From Minicystis rosea (GTDB taxonomy: Bacteria; Myxococcota_A; Polyangia; Polyangiales; Polyangiaceae): a stretch of 64,000 nucleotides of DNA. Below are positions 18,306-27,262 of the stretch, in pieces. The stretch covers positions 14,275,501 through 14,339,500 of the forward strand of contig CP016211.1 of assembly GCA_001931535.1 (NCBI GenBank), written 5' to 3'. Both the position numbers and the translations under genes were made by a program. Positions within the stretch are counted from its first letter, which is position 1. Every line of letters starts with the position of its first letter. The notes below the pieces were generated by a model. That model saw nothing but the letters and a program-made list of their open reading frames with translations. It ran no database searches and was not told the DNA's origin.

Positions 18306-21300
18306 TCCGCAGCCTCGGCCAGACGCGCCGCCTCACGCCGCCGCTCGACCGCGAAGAGGATGGCCTCGTGCGTCGCGGGCGCCGGCAGCGCCACCTCGCC
18401 GCCGTGCGCGCCGAAGGCCGCGATGGCATCGCGGATGGCTTCGCGCGCCGAGATCGCCAGCATGAACGGCGGCTCGCCCACGGCCTTGCTCCCGTGCACC
18501 GTGTTGTGCTGCGCCGCGTCCGGCAGGAGCCGCACGTGAAACTCCCCGGGCGCGTCGCTGATCGCGGGGATTTGATACGTGCTCGCCGAGTGCGTGAGCA
18601 GGCGGCCCTTCGCGTCCCAGAGCAGCTCCTCGCCCGTCAACCAACCCACGCCCTGCACGTAGCCGCCTTCGATCTGCCCGCGATCGATGGCCGGGTTGAG
18701 CGAGTCGCCGACGTCGTGGAGGATGTCCACGCGCCGCACGCGCTTCATGCCCGTGTAGCCGTCGACCTCGACCTCGGTCACGGCCGCGCCGCCCGCGAAG
18801 TAGTGGAACGGCTTGCCGTGCCCCTTCTGCCGATCGTAGGCGAGGTTCGGTGTGCGGTAGAAGCCCTGCGCGGAGAGGTTCACTTGCGCGAGGTACGCCT
18901 TCTCGGCCACGTCGGCGAAGGGTACGCTCGCGCCGTTCGCCGAGCATCGTCCCTCCGCGAAGATCACGGCCTCGGGCGCCACGGCCGCGCCGCTCTTCTC
19001 CGCGAGCAGCTTGGCCGCGACGGGCGCGATCCGCTCGCGCAGCGTCTCACACGCCGCCTTCACCGCGGCGCCGTTGAGATCCGCGCCGCTCGACGCGGCC
19101 GTCGCCGAGGTGTTCGGCACCTTGTCGGTCGAGGTCTTCATGACCCGCACCATCTCGGCGGTGAGCCCGAGCTCGCGCATCGCGATGCCGCGCATCTTCG
19201 TGTAGAGGCCCTGGCCCATCTCGGTGCCCGCGTGGTTCACCTGCGCCGTCCCATCGCGATAGACGAGCACCAGCGCGCCCGCCTGGTTCAAGAACGAGGC
19301 CGTGAACGAGATGCCGAACTTCACCGGCGTGATCGCGAGCCCGCGCTTGATCCGCGGGCTCTCCGCGTTCCACCGCGCGATCTCGGCGCGCCGCTCGGCG
19401 AAGCGGGCCTCGTCCTTGAGGGCGTGCCACATCTTCTCGATGCGGGTGTCCTCGATCAGCTGCCCGTAGTGCGTCGTGTTGGTCTCGCCGGTGCCGTGAT
19501 AGAGGTTTCGCTCGCGGACCGTCTCCGGTGACAGGCCGAGCGTACGCGCGATGCGGTCCATGATCTCTTCGATCACGACCATCCCCTGCGGGCCGCCGAA
19601 GCCGCGGTAAGCCGTCATCGAGACGATGTGGGTCTTGGCCACGCGCCCCGAGAAATCGACGTTGGGCAGGTAGTACGCGTTGTCGAGATGGAAGAGCGCG
19701 CGGTCGGTGATCGACTCCGAGAGATCGAGCGCCCAGCCGCCGTTCGACACGAGCTTGACCTCGAGCGCGCGCACGCGACCGTCGTCGTCGAAGCCGCAGG
19801 CGAAGTCGGCGTGGAACGGGTGCCGCTTGCCCGTGAGCGCCATGTCGACGTCGCGATCGAGCTGCACGCGCACGGGCCGGCCCGTCTTCCACGTGGCCAG
19901 CGCCGCGAGCGCCGCCCAGGTGTTGCCCTGCGTCTCCTTGCCGCCGAACCCGCCGCCCATGCGCGGTGACTGCACCACCACCTTGTTCCGCGGGATGTGC
20001 AGCACGTGCGACACGATCGCTTGGATCTCCGACGGGTGCTGCGTCGACGAGCACACGAACACGTCGCCGTCCTCGCCCCGCTCGGCCCACGCCGCCTGCG
20101 TCTCCAGGTAGAAGTGCTCCTGGCCGCCGATGGAGAGCGTCCCGCGCAGGCGATGCGGGCTCTCTTCGAGCGCGCGGGCCGCGTCGCCGCGGCGGATCAC
20201 GTGCGGCGTGTTGTGATAGCTGTCCGCCGCGATCGCGTCCTCGGCGGTGAGGAGCGCCGGCAGCGGCTCGTACTCCACCACCACCTTGGCCGCGGCCGCG
20301 CGGCACGCGTCGTACGACTCGCCCACCACCACGGCCACGATGTGCCCGTGGAACATCACCTCGGTGTCGGCGAGCAGGATCTCGTCCCGCCGAAGCGCGC
20401 CCACGTCGTTCACCCCGGGCACGTCCTCCGCGGTCAGCACCGCGACGACGCCCGGCATCTCCCGCGCTTCCGTGACGTCGCGCCGGAGGATCTTGGCGTG
20501 CGCGTGCGGCGCGCACACCGGCCAAATCTCCAGCATGCTCCGGTGCTGCGCTTGATCGTCGACGTAGACGGCGGTGCCCGTGGTGTGCAGCGCGCCGCTC
20601 TCGTGGGCGAGCGCCTTGCTCGGATCCGCGGTGCGCGGCTCGGGCTCGATCGTGTACGTCGGCGGCCGATCCTGCGCTTCGCTCCGGGCCTCGTCGTAGA
20701 ACTTCTCGAGGAGCCGCTTCACCAGCGTCTGCCGGTAGGCCGCGCTCCCGCGCGCATCGCTGATGGGCTTGATCTCTTCGTCGAGCGCGCTGCATGCGGC
20801 CGCGATCGCTTCGTGTGTCCACGGCCGTCCGAGGAGCGCCTGCTCGGCCTTGCGCGCGCGCACGGGCGTGGCCGCCACGCCGCCGTACGCGAGCCGCGCG
20901 CGCTGCACCACGCCGGCCTCGTCGCGGTCCACCGAGAAGCACGCCGCCACGATGCTGATGTCGAGCTCGCGCCGCTTCGAGACCTTGTACGACTCGCGCC
21001 GCCGCGTGACGCCCGCGGGCGTTCCGCGCGGGAGCACCACGGCGAGGACGATCTCGTCGCGGGCGAGCACCGTCTTGCGATACCCGGTGAAGAACGACTC
21101 GAGCGGCAAAACCCGCGTCCCGCGCGTCGATCCAAGCTCCACCTGTGCATCGAGCGCGAGGAGGACCGGCGGCATGTCGCCGATCGGCGAGGCCGTCACG
21201 ATGTTGCCGGCCAAGGTCGCGCGGTTTCGGATCTGCCGCGACGCGAAGACCCAGAGCATCTTGTCGATCTCCGGAAACTCACCGCCGAGCGCCTCCTCCA

Positions 21301-22099
21301 GCGCCGTGAGCGTGGCCGCGCCGCCGATGCGAAACGCTTCGTCCGTCTTGGTGATGGCGCGCAGCGCCTCGACGCCTTCGGTCGAGATCAAGAACGGGTA
21401 CCTCTTCCCCTTCTTGTTGATGTCGACGCCGATCTCGGTGGCGCCGGCCACGAGCTCCGCCTCGGGGTGCGCTGCGCGCAGGGCGAGGAGCTCCGCGATC
21501 GACGTGGGCCGCAGGAACGTCTGTCCCGCGCCTTCGTAGGCCACGTGATCCGGCGTGGTCGCCGGCTTCTTCAAGAGCTGGCAGAGCGCATCGCCGCGCC
21601 GCGCTTCCCGACAGCCGAGGGCGTCGGCCATGGCCTCGCGGATGGGGCGATAACCCGTACAGCGGCAGAGGTTGCCGGCGAGCTGATCGGCGACCTGCCA
21701 GGGCTCGGTCACCTCGTCGCGATAGAACGCCTCCGCCATCGAGACGGTGAAACCGGGCGTGCAATAACCGCACTGCGAGCCGTAGTGCTCGACCATGGCG
21801 CGCTGCACCGGGTGCAGCGTGCCGTCGGGGCCGGCGAGCCCCTCCACGGTGAAGAGCTCGCGGCCGGCCGCCATGGGCAGCAGCGTGATGCAGCTGTTGA
21901 TGGCGCGCAGCGTCCGCTCCCCGCGCGCGTTCGTCTCGACGATCATCACCGTGCAGGCGCCGCAGTCACCTTCGTTGCAGCCCTGCTTCGAGCCGGTCAG
22001 GCCGGTCGATCGCAGATAATCGAGCAGCGGCCGGTTGGACGGCTGTCCCTCCACGTGGACGCGCCTGCCATTCAGCGTGAAATCGAACCCATTGCCCAT
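18302..22099 (-). CDS. xanthine dehydrogenase, single-chain fused form
   Basis: 1265 residues carrying all parts that most bacteria split over two or three subunits. N-terminus: plant-type 2Fe-2S (SKQGCNEGDCGACTVMI) and the second 2Fe-2S domain (GSQCGYCTPGF, GNLCRCTGYRPI). Middle: FAD domain (VAGATEIGVDI, LAGNIVTASPIGDMPP). C-terminus: molybdopterin domain with MGGGFGGKETQGN (active-site Glu), AYRGFGGPQGM (substrate Arg) and KAVGEPPFML (catalytic Glu). These residues are those of true xanthine/hypoxanthine oxidation to urate rather than aldehyde oxidase. Same order as eukaryotic XDH, slightly shorter. No XdhC maturation factor is nearby. Followed by the hydrolase gene with a 4-bp overlap. Confidence 0.95.
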   Translation of the reverse strand: MGNGFDFTLNGRRVHVEGQPSNRPLLDYLRSTGLTGSKQGCNEGDCGACTVMIVETNARGERTLRAINSCITLLPMAAGRELFTVEGLAGPDGTLHPVQRAMVEHYGSQCGYCTPGFTVSMAEAFYRDEVTEPWQVADQLAGNLCRCTGYRPIREAMADALGCREARRGDALCQLLKKPATTPDHVAYEGAGQTFLRPTSIAELLALRAAHPEAELVAGATEIGVDINKKGKRYPFLISTEGVEALRAITKTDEAFRIGGAATLTALEEALGGEFPEIDKMLWVFASRQIRNRATLAGNIVTASPIGDMPPVLLALDAQVELGSTRGTRVLPLESFFTGYRKTVLARDEIVLAVVLPRGTPAGVTRRRESYKVSKRRELDISIVAACFSVDRDEAGVVQRARLAYGGVAATPVRARKAEQALLGRPWTHEAIAAACSALDEEIKPISDARGSAAYRQTLVKRLLEKFYDEARSEAQDRPPTYTIEPEPRTADPSKALAHESGALHTTGTAVYVDDQAQHRSMLEIWPVCAPHAHAKILRRDVTEAREMPGVVAVLTAEDVPGVNDVGALRRDEILLADTEVMFHGHIVAVVVGESYDACRAAAAKVVVEYEPLPALLTAEDAIAADSYHNTPHVIRRGDAARALEESPHRLRGTLSIGGQEHFYLETQAAWAERGEDGDVFVCSSTQHPSEIQAIVSHVLHIPRNKVVVQSPRMGGGFGGKETQGNTWAALAALATWKTGRPVRVQLDRDVDMALTGKRHPFHADFACGFDDDGRVRALEVKLVSNGGWALDLSESITDRALFHLDNAYYLPNVDFSGRVAKTHIVSMTAYRGFGGPQGMVVIEEIMDRIARTLGLSPETVRERNLYHGTGETNTTHYGQLIEDTRIEKMWHALKDEARFAERRAEIARWNAESPRIKRGLAITPVKFGISFTASFLNQAGALVLVYRDGTAQVNHAGTEMGQGLYTKMRGIAMRELGLTAEMVRVMKTSTDKVPNTSATAASSGADLNGAAVKAACETLRERIAPVAAKLLAEKSGAAVAPEAVIFAEGRCSANGASVPFADVAEKAYLAQVNLSAQGFYRTPNLAYDRQKGHGKPFHYFAGGAAVTEVEVDGYTGMKRVRRVDILHDVGDSLNPAIDRGQIEGGYVQGVGWLTGEELLWDAKGRLLTHSASTYQIPAISDAPGEFHVRLLPDAAQHNTVHGSKAVGEPPFMLAISAREAIRDAIAAFGAHGGEVALPAPATHEAILFAVERRREAARLAEAAE

Positions 22100-22326
22100 G
22101 ACGTGCGGCGCAGGGTACCACGCCGGATCGAATGGGAGGCCACCGAGCTGCCCCTCGGCGCGCCCTCACGACATCATCGTGCCTGCGCACTCCGCGCCTG
22201 ATCCTCGAGCGCTCGTCCGTGCACGTGGAAGCGCCGCACGTCCTCGTCCGTGATCCGCAGTGGCGCGCACGTCTTCACGACATCCGCCCGCGGCGTCGAC
22301 GATGATGCAGGCGCCCGCGCTCGGCC

Positions 22327-22469
22327 GTGATCAACGCCGGCTTTGTCGGCATGGGGTTTGCGGCCGCTCGCGGCCCCCAATCGTGATCAGGGCTGGCTCG
22401 TCCAGCCCGGGGTATGGGGCCGCTTGCGGCCCCATCGTGACTGGAGTTTGGGGCCGCTTGCGGCCCCAA
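22327..22469. repeat. array of palindromic GGGGCCGC hairpins (REP-like)
   Basis: Between the TerB-like stop (22471) and the XDH start (22099) lies 371 bp without a credible gene, holding four hairpins in about 110 bp. Two are exact copies of GGGGCCGCTTGCGGCCCC (22416-22433, extended to AT..AT at 22414-22435; and 22450-22467, extended to TT..AA). A diverged copy sits at about 22356-22378, and a separate stem GGGCTGG/CCAGCCC at 22390-22408. ATCGTGA follows the copies, so the unit is larger than the palindrome. Each folds on a CTTG tetraloop. A further exact copy is at 24998-25015. Confidence 0.8.
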
Positions 22470-22470
22470 C

Positions 22471-22854
22471 TCAGAGCAGATTGAGGAAGCGCTTGGCGCG
22501 CGCTTCGGCGTGCTCGACGAGCCCCTTGGACTCGTCGCTGGGGATGCGCAGCTTCTCACAGAGCGCGTCGATGAACTGCTTCTCGGCCTCGGCCTGCGCG
22601 CCGTCCACGAAGGTGAGCAGCACGGCGTGCTGCACGAGCACGCGGCGATCGTCGCCCGAAAGCTCGCTGAGCGGGATGTCGTCGATGGTCCGCTTCTCCG
22701 CGGCGTACGCGCGGATTTCCTTGGCCTCGGCCTCGTTCGCCTCGAAGGCGGCGATGAGGGCCTCGACCATGTCTTTCTCCTCGTCCGCGAAGACGCCGTC
22801 CGCCCAGGCGACGCTCACGAGCGACTTCAAAATCGCCATGTTTTGTTCGTGCAT
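22471..22854 (-). CDS. TerB-like helical protein
   Basis: 127 residues from ATG 22854 (MHEQNMAILK); an in-frame Met at 22878 is less likely. All-alpha and acidic, with the TerB/DjlA-N pattern: AWADGVFADEEKDMVEAL near the start (acidic DxxxxxxE metal-site type) and a second copy-like stretch TFVDGAQAEAEKQFIDAL. TerB-like domains occur with tellurite resistance and membrane-stress modules; nothing nearby supports tellurite resistance here. It lies 63 bp downstream of the lipoprotein gene on the same strand, and hairpins follow immediately after its stop. Confidence 0.7.
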   Translation of the reverse strand: MHEQNMAILKSLVSVAWADGVFADEEKDMVEALIAAFEANEAEAKEIRAYAAEKRTIDDIPLSELSGDDRRVLVQHAVLLTFVDGAQAEAEKQFIDALCEKLRIPSDESKGLVEHAEARAKRFLNLL

Positions 22855-22917
22855 AGGTCCCGCGGGCGATGATTCCACAGTCAGCGGGGCTTTTCTACTG
22901 AGAGGGAAGCACGGTGA

Positions 22918-24291
22918 TCACCGCATCTCCGAGAGCTTCCACAACGATCCATCCCGCTGGCTCCCTGCATAGAGCTCGTTGTCCAGCACCCCGAGCGGCG
23001 CGGCGCAGAACAGATCGAGGTGCTCGAACGGTGACCGTCCATCCATCGACGTCACCGTGGCCACCGAAGCGGGCGTGTCCCCATCGAGCCGCCACAAACC
23101 GCGCTCCGTCAGCGCCACGATCACGCCGCGGAAGCGCGTCACGTCGGTGGGCGCGCCGGCGTTCTTGGGAAACGTGATGGCGCGCCACGTGTCGCCGTCC
23201 TCCGTCACGCGCAGCTTCGTGCCCTCGCGGCCCTGCGCGATCCAATAGAGCTTACCCCCGTCGGCATACCAGCGAATCGTATGGTGGCCGCCGTGATCGG
23301 TGACGCGCACCGGCTTCACGTCGTGCTGGGAAATGGTCTTGTTCCCATGCGGGGTATCGAACACCACGTAGTCCGTGGGATCGGTCCCCTCGAAGTCTTG
23401 GATGCCCGCGTACAAGCGCCCTTTGAAGCGGATCATGTACGTCAGTCGAGAGACTCCATCTCTCCACGGGTTCGGATAGTCGACTTCGTAGGTCCAGCGC
23501 GACATGTCTTCTCCGGCCACGTGGAGCGCGCCGGGCGCGGGCCCGTGCCAGGCACGTTGTCCGGGAGGCACGGAGCCGGTGGAGGCATGGAGCCTCCCGC
23601 GAAAACGGATCACGTCGAGCACGTGATAGGCTCGCGGGAGGATGCCGGCGCCGGGCTGCGAATCGCTGGGCGGAGCGGGTAATTGGTGGTGCGGCATGCG
23701 CGCGGGCGCGAAGTTGCCGGCGGTGTCGGAGACGAAGACGTAACCCTCGGTGCCGGGCTCGGTGATTTCGAATCCGTTGTACGGCGGATCGGCGTCGGGC
23801 ACGAAGAGCCGTCCGCCGATCGCATGGACGCGTAGAAATCCCTGCCCGGCGCCGCCGTTCTTGGCCGGCTCGCCGGGGCGATTCCAATCGAAGGCCACCG
23901 AGAAGGGCTCCTTCGCGCGCGGGTCGTAACGCGAGATGGTCGCCCCATCCATGTCGAGCGGGATGATGGCGTGTGCCGCGTAGAGCGCGCCGTCGAAGGG
24001 CGTCAGATCGCAGATGCGCCGCAACGCGAGCTTTGGCTTGCCGACCTTCTCGAAGCGCGCGCGCTCGGGAAAGGGGCCGCTCCCGGTGTCGCTCGGATCG
24101 TCGTCGCCGTCCGGATCGGGCCCGGGCTCTGTCGCGATCGGCGCGACCGTGGATGCCGGGCGTGCGCTCGCAGGCAGGCTCGTGTCGCGCGCGATGGGCG
24201 CGCCGCCGTCGTCGAGCGCGTGGGGCGCGGGCTTGTCGGCGCAGGACGTGAGAAGCGTGACGGCGACGAAGGCGGCGAAGCGACGAGGCAT
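22918..24291 (-). CDS. putative surface lipoprotein, possibly beta-propeller
   Basis: 457 residues. Signal peptide with lipobox (VTLLTSC), then a Pro/Asp/Ser-rich low-complexity spacer to about residue 75. The rest has spaced blade-like strands ending in R-RG-L--- or K-GRLYAG (IRFRGRLHAST, IRFKGRLYAGI, TRFRGVIVALT, LDNELYAGSQ), which suggests a propeller of about six blades. No catalytic motif was recognised. Its start is separated from the upstream gene by a hairpin, so it is probably the first gene of its own unit with the TerB-like gene behind it. Confidence 0.72.
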   Translation of the reverse strand: MPRRFAAFVAVTLLTSCADKPAPHALDDGGAPIARDTSLPASARPASTVAPIATEPGPDPDGDDDPSDTGSGPFPERARFEKVGKPKLALRRICDLTPFDGALYAAHAIIPLDMDGATISRYDPRAKEPFSVAFDWNRPGEPAKNGGAGQGFLRVHAIGGRLFVPDADPPYNGFEITEPGTEGYVFVSDTAGNFAPARMPHHQLPAPPSDSQPGAGILPRAYHVLDVIRFRGRLHASTGSVPPGQRAWHGPAPGALHVAGEDMSRWTYEVDYPNPWRDGVSRLTYMIRFKGRLYAGIQDFEGTDPTDYVVFDTPHGNKTISQHDVKPVRVTDHGGHHTIRWYADGGKLYWIAQGREGTKLRVTEDGDTWRAITFPKNAGAPTDVTRFRGVIVALTERGLWRLDGDTPASVATVTSMDGRSPFEHLDLFCAAPLGVLDNELYAGSQRDGSLWKLSEMR

Positions 24292-24328
24292 CGAGGTTCC
24301 TTCGGCGAGGAGGGCCCGATCGTGACAG

Positions 24329-24361
24329 GCTCCGCGCGCCGATGTTCCGGCGGCGCGGAGC
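24329..24361 (-). terminator. hairpin terminator after the flavoenzyme unit
   Basis: Perfect 9-bp arms GCTCCGCGC (24329-24337) and GCGCGGAGC (24353-24361), extended inward by GCC(G)/CGGC with one bulge. It lies 56 bp beyond the stop of the 24417-24968 gene in the direction of transcription. Confidence 0.6.
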
Positions 24362-24416
24362 TTCCAGCCTCGTGGTCAATCTGTGATCGCGACGGCGCGG
24401 AGCGTGACGCGCTCGC

Positions 24417-24968
24417 TCAATCCCACTTGCGGGAGAGCAGCTCGCGCATGCGCGCGACGCGCGCCTCTCGCACCTTCATCTGATCGCCGAACCCATGCAG
24501 CAGCGCGGGCAGCGCTTGCCGTGAGAGGGCCAGGATCGCGCGGCGGCGCACCTCGGGATCGACGCGCCCCGTGAGGATCAAATCCCCGAAGCACAGCGAA
24601 AGGATGGCCTCGTCGCGCACGAGCAGGCCGAGCTCGTCGTCGGCGCCGAGCGCGTGCACGTCGGCCTCGTCGACGGCGTCCCAGCCTTCGTTCTTGACCT
24701 CCCAGCCTTCGAGCAGCGCATCGAGGAGGGCGAGCGCGCTCGCGCGGGGATCGTCGTCGCGGAGATCGCGGAGCGCTTCGTAGACCTCGAGGGCCGTCTC
24801 GTTGCCGAAGGGCCCCGTGGGGTCGCCGGCGTTCCAGAAGAAATCGTCCGTGAGCGCTTCGCGAGCCTTGGGATGCGCTTCGTCTCGGTCGGGCGCATCG
24901 CGGTGCAGGCCTGCTTCGGAAGGCTCGGGGCCGCTCGTGGCTCCGTCGTGATTGCGATCGTCGCTCAT
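24417..24968 (-). CDS. hypothetical acidic/helical protein coupled to the flavoenzyme
   Basis: 183 residues from ATG 24968, which overlaps the flavoenzyme stop by 4 bp (24965-24968). The first 35 residues are charged and low in complexity; the remainder is helical with many Leu/Glu/Asp (ALALLDALLEGWEVKNE, ILALSRQALPALLHGFG) and a basic C-terminus (ARMRELLSRKWD). Not recognised. Context suggests co-translation with the monooxygenase, but no functional link can be read from the sequence. Confidence 0.72.
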   Translation of the reverse strand: MSDDRNHDGATSGPEPSEAGLHRDAPDRDEAHPKAREALTDDFFWNAGDPTGPFGNETALEVYEALRDLRDDDPRASALALLDALLEGWEVKNEGWDAVDEADVHALGADDELGLLVRDEAILSLCFGDLILTGRVDPEVRRRAILALSRQALPALLHGFGDQMKVREARVARMRELLSRKWD

Positions 24969-27262
24969 CCTCGGTCGCTCCCCAGCCGTTGGGGTTTGGG
25001 GCCGCTTGCGGCCCCATCGATACGCCGCACGGCCAGGTATTGATCCGGCCACGGCTGGTCCGCGTGACCATAGCGCACGGCCGCGTGCATCGTCAGGTAG
25101 GGATCGCTGAGGTGCGGTCGCGCCAGCGCGCAGAGGTCGGCGCGCTCCGCCGCGAGCACCGTGTTCGCGTGATCGGCGCCCTGAATCGCGCCGACGGCCA
25201 TCGTGGGCACGCCGGCCTCGTAGCGGATCTGCTCGGCGAAGGGCACCTGGTACATGCGCCCGTACACGATCTCCGAGTCCGGCGAGTTGCCGCCGCTCGA
25301 CACGTCGACCACGTCGCAGCCGCGCGCCGCGAGCCAGCGCGCGAGGATCACGCTCTCCTCGATCGTCATGCCGCCGTCCGGCACCCAGTCGGTGGCCGAG
25401 ATGCGCACGCTGACGGGCTTGTCCGCGGGCCACGCCGCCCGCACCGCGTCGAGCACTTCGAGTGGGAAACGCGCGCGATTTTCGAGCGAGCCGCCGTACG
25501 CATCGGTGCGCCGGTTGGAGAGCGGCGAGAGGAAGCTCGACAGGAGGTAGCCGTGCGCCATGTGCAGCTCGACGAGATCGAAGCCGGCGCGCAGGCTGCG
25601 GCGCGTGGCCTCGGCGAAGTCGGCGATCACGCGTTCCATGTCGGCGCGCGTCATCTCGCGCGGCGTGTGCCAGCCGTCGTCGAAGGGCAGGGCCGAAGGC
25701 CCGATCGTCTCCCACGCGCCTTCGTCGGCGCGGAGCGGGCGATCGCCCTCCCACGGCCTCGTGCACGATCCCTTGCGGCCCGCGTGCGCGAGCTGAATGC
25801 CGATCTTCGCCGCCGAATTTCCGTGGACGAAATCGACGATGCGCTTGTAGGCCGCCTCGTGCGCGTCGCCCCAAAGGCCGGCGCATCCATGCGTGATGCG
25901 CCCCTCCGGCGAGACGTCGGTCATCTCCGTGATCACGAGCCCCGCGCCGCCGACGGCGCGGCTCCCGAGGTGGACGAGGTGCCAGTCGGTGGGGACGCCG
26001 TCGACCGCGGAGTACTGGCACATGGGGCTGACCACGATGCGGTTCGCGAGCGAGAGCCCACGCAGCGCGAAGGGCGTGAACATGGGCGCGGGGGCCTTGC
26101 CGCTCGGCTCGCGGGGCGCGCCCGTCGCCTCCGCGAAGCGCTCGGTCGCACGCTGCACCAGCGCCGGATCACGGAGCGCGAGGTTGTCGTAGGTGATGCG
26201 CTTCGATCGCGTCATCAGGTTGAACGAGAACAGCACCGGATCCTGCTTCTGATAGCGGGCCGAGGTCTCGAACCACTCGAGGCTCGTCTGGGCCGCGCGC
26301 TGGAGCCTGCGCGTCTCGTCGTAGCGAGCCGCCTGATAGGCCGCGAGCGCGGCGGGCACGTCGCGGGTGCCGTGCTTCTTGAAGGTGTCGACGAGCGCGA
26401 TCGCATCCTCCATCGCGAGCTTCGTCCCCGATCCGATGGAGAAATGCGCAGTGTGCGCCGCGTCGCCGACGATGACCACGTTCTCGTGGTGCCAGCGCGC
26501 GTTGACGACGGTGGGGAAGGTCCGCCACACCGATCGGTTCGACAAAAGTCGGTGTCCGTCGAGGTACTTGGCGAAGAGCTTCTCGCAGTAGCGGACCGTG
26601 TCCTCTTCGGTTGCGCCGTCGAGGCCGGCCTTCTTCCACGTCTCCTCGCGGCACTCGACGATCCACGTCGAGCGCCCTTCTTCGAAGGGATAGGCGTGCA
26701 CCTGGAAGAGGCCGTGCTCGTTCTCTTCGAAGACGAACGTGAAGGCACGCAGCGTCTTGTCCGTGCCGAGCCAGGAGAACTTGCACTTCCGATGATCGAG
26801 CGAAGGCTGGAAGAACTCGGCGTAGCGGGCGCGCACGCCGCTGTTCACTCCATCGGCGCCGATCACGAGATCGGCCTCGCGGCGGAGCGCGTCGAGGTCC
26901 CTCACCTCGTGCCCGAACTCGAGCTTCACCCCGAGCTCGCGTGCGCGATCTTGGAGGATGCGGAGGAGGCTCTTGCGCGAGAGACCGCAGAAACCATGGC
27001 CGGTCGACGTGACGACCTCGCCGCCGTAGTGCGTCTCGATCTCGCCCCAGTAGCGGAAGCTCGCGCGGATGCGGGCCATGCTCTCCGGATCTTCGCGCTC
27101 GAAGTTGCCGAGCGTCTCGTCGGAGAAGACGACGCCCCAACCGAAGGTGTCGTCCGGCCGGTTGCGCTCGAGCACCGTGATGTCGGCTTCGGGCTTCGCC
27201 TTCTTCATGAGCAAGGCGAAGTAGAGTCCGGCCGGTCCACCGCCGATGCTGACGATTCGCAT
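24965..27262 (-). CDS. bifunctional salicylyl-CoA 5-hydroxylase/Old Yellow Enzyme-type oxidoreductase
   Basis: 765 residues made of two flavoenzymes. Residues 1 to about 375 are an FAD aromatic monooxygenase (GGGPAGLYFALLMKK, VIGADGVNSGVR, VGDAAHTAHFSIGSG), like the salicylyl-CoA/2-aminobenzoyl-CoA hydroxylases. Residues about 395-750 are an FMN NADH:flavin oxidoreductase of the YqjM/OYE class (MFTPFALRGLSLANRIV, SPMCQYSAVDG, GIQLAHAGRKGS). NCBI-style annotation names such fusions salicylyl-CoA 5-hydroxylase/oxidoreductase; the 2-aminobenzoyl-CoA monooxygenase/reductase of aerobic anthranilate degradation is a close alternative. The last residues (GAASGPK...) are encoded by a palindromic repeat. 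An inverted repeat upstream may be its operator. Confidence 0.85.
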   Translation of the reverse strand: MRIVSIGGGPAGLYFALLMKKAKPEADITVLERNRPDDTFGWGVVFSDETLGNFEREDPESMARIRASFRYWGEIETHYGGEVVTSTGHGFCGLSRKSLLRILQDRARELGVKLEFGHEVRDLDALRREADLVIGADGVNSGVRARYAEFFQPSLDHRKCKFSWLGTDKTLRAFTFVFEENEHGLFQVHAYPFEEGRSTWIVECREETWKKAGLDGATEEDTVRYCEKLFAKYLDGHRLLSNRSVWRTFPTVVNARWHHENVVIVGDAAHTAHFSIGSGTKLAMEDAIALVDTFKKHGTRDVPAALAAYQAARYDETRRLQRAAQTSLEWFETSARYQKQDPVLFSFNLMTRSKRITYDNLALRDPALVQRATERFAEATGAPREPSGKAPAPMFTPFALRGLSLANRIVVSPMCQYSAVDGVPTDWHLVHLGSRAVGGAGLVITEMTDVSPEGRITHGCAGLWGDAHEAAYKRIVDFVHGNSAAKIGIQLAHAGRKGSCTRPWEGDRPLRADEGAWETIGPSALPFDDGWHTPREMTRADMERVIADFAEATRRSLRAGFDLVELHMAHGYLLSSFLSPLSNRRTDAYGGSLENRARFPLEVLDAVRAAWPADKPVSVRISATDWVPDGGMTIEESVILARWLAARGCDVVDVSSGGNSPDSEIVYGRMYQVPFAEQIRYEAGVPTMAVGAIQGADHANTVLAAERADLCALARPHLSDPYLTMHAAVRYGHADQPWPDQYLAVRRIDGAASGPKPQRLGSDRG
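24998..25015. repeat. GGGGCCGCTTGCGGCCCC palindrome inside the flavoenzyme 3' end
   Basis: Exact copy of the hairpin found twice at 22.4 kb, here within the coding sequence 11 codons from the stop, where the minus strand reads GAASGP. The OYE domain appears complete before it, so the element likely supplies a dispensable tail. Confidence 0.85.

Noticed and set aside
22174..22380. Minus-strand 68-codon frame in the hairpin region
   Set aside because: Its start lies in a palindrome copy and no family is recognised; could be a remnant but unsupported.
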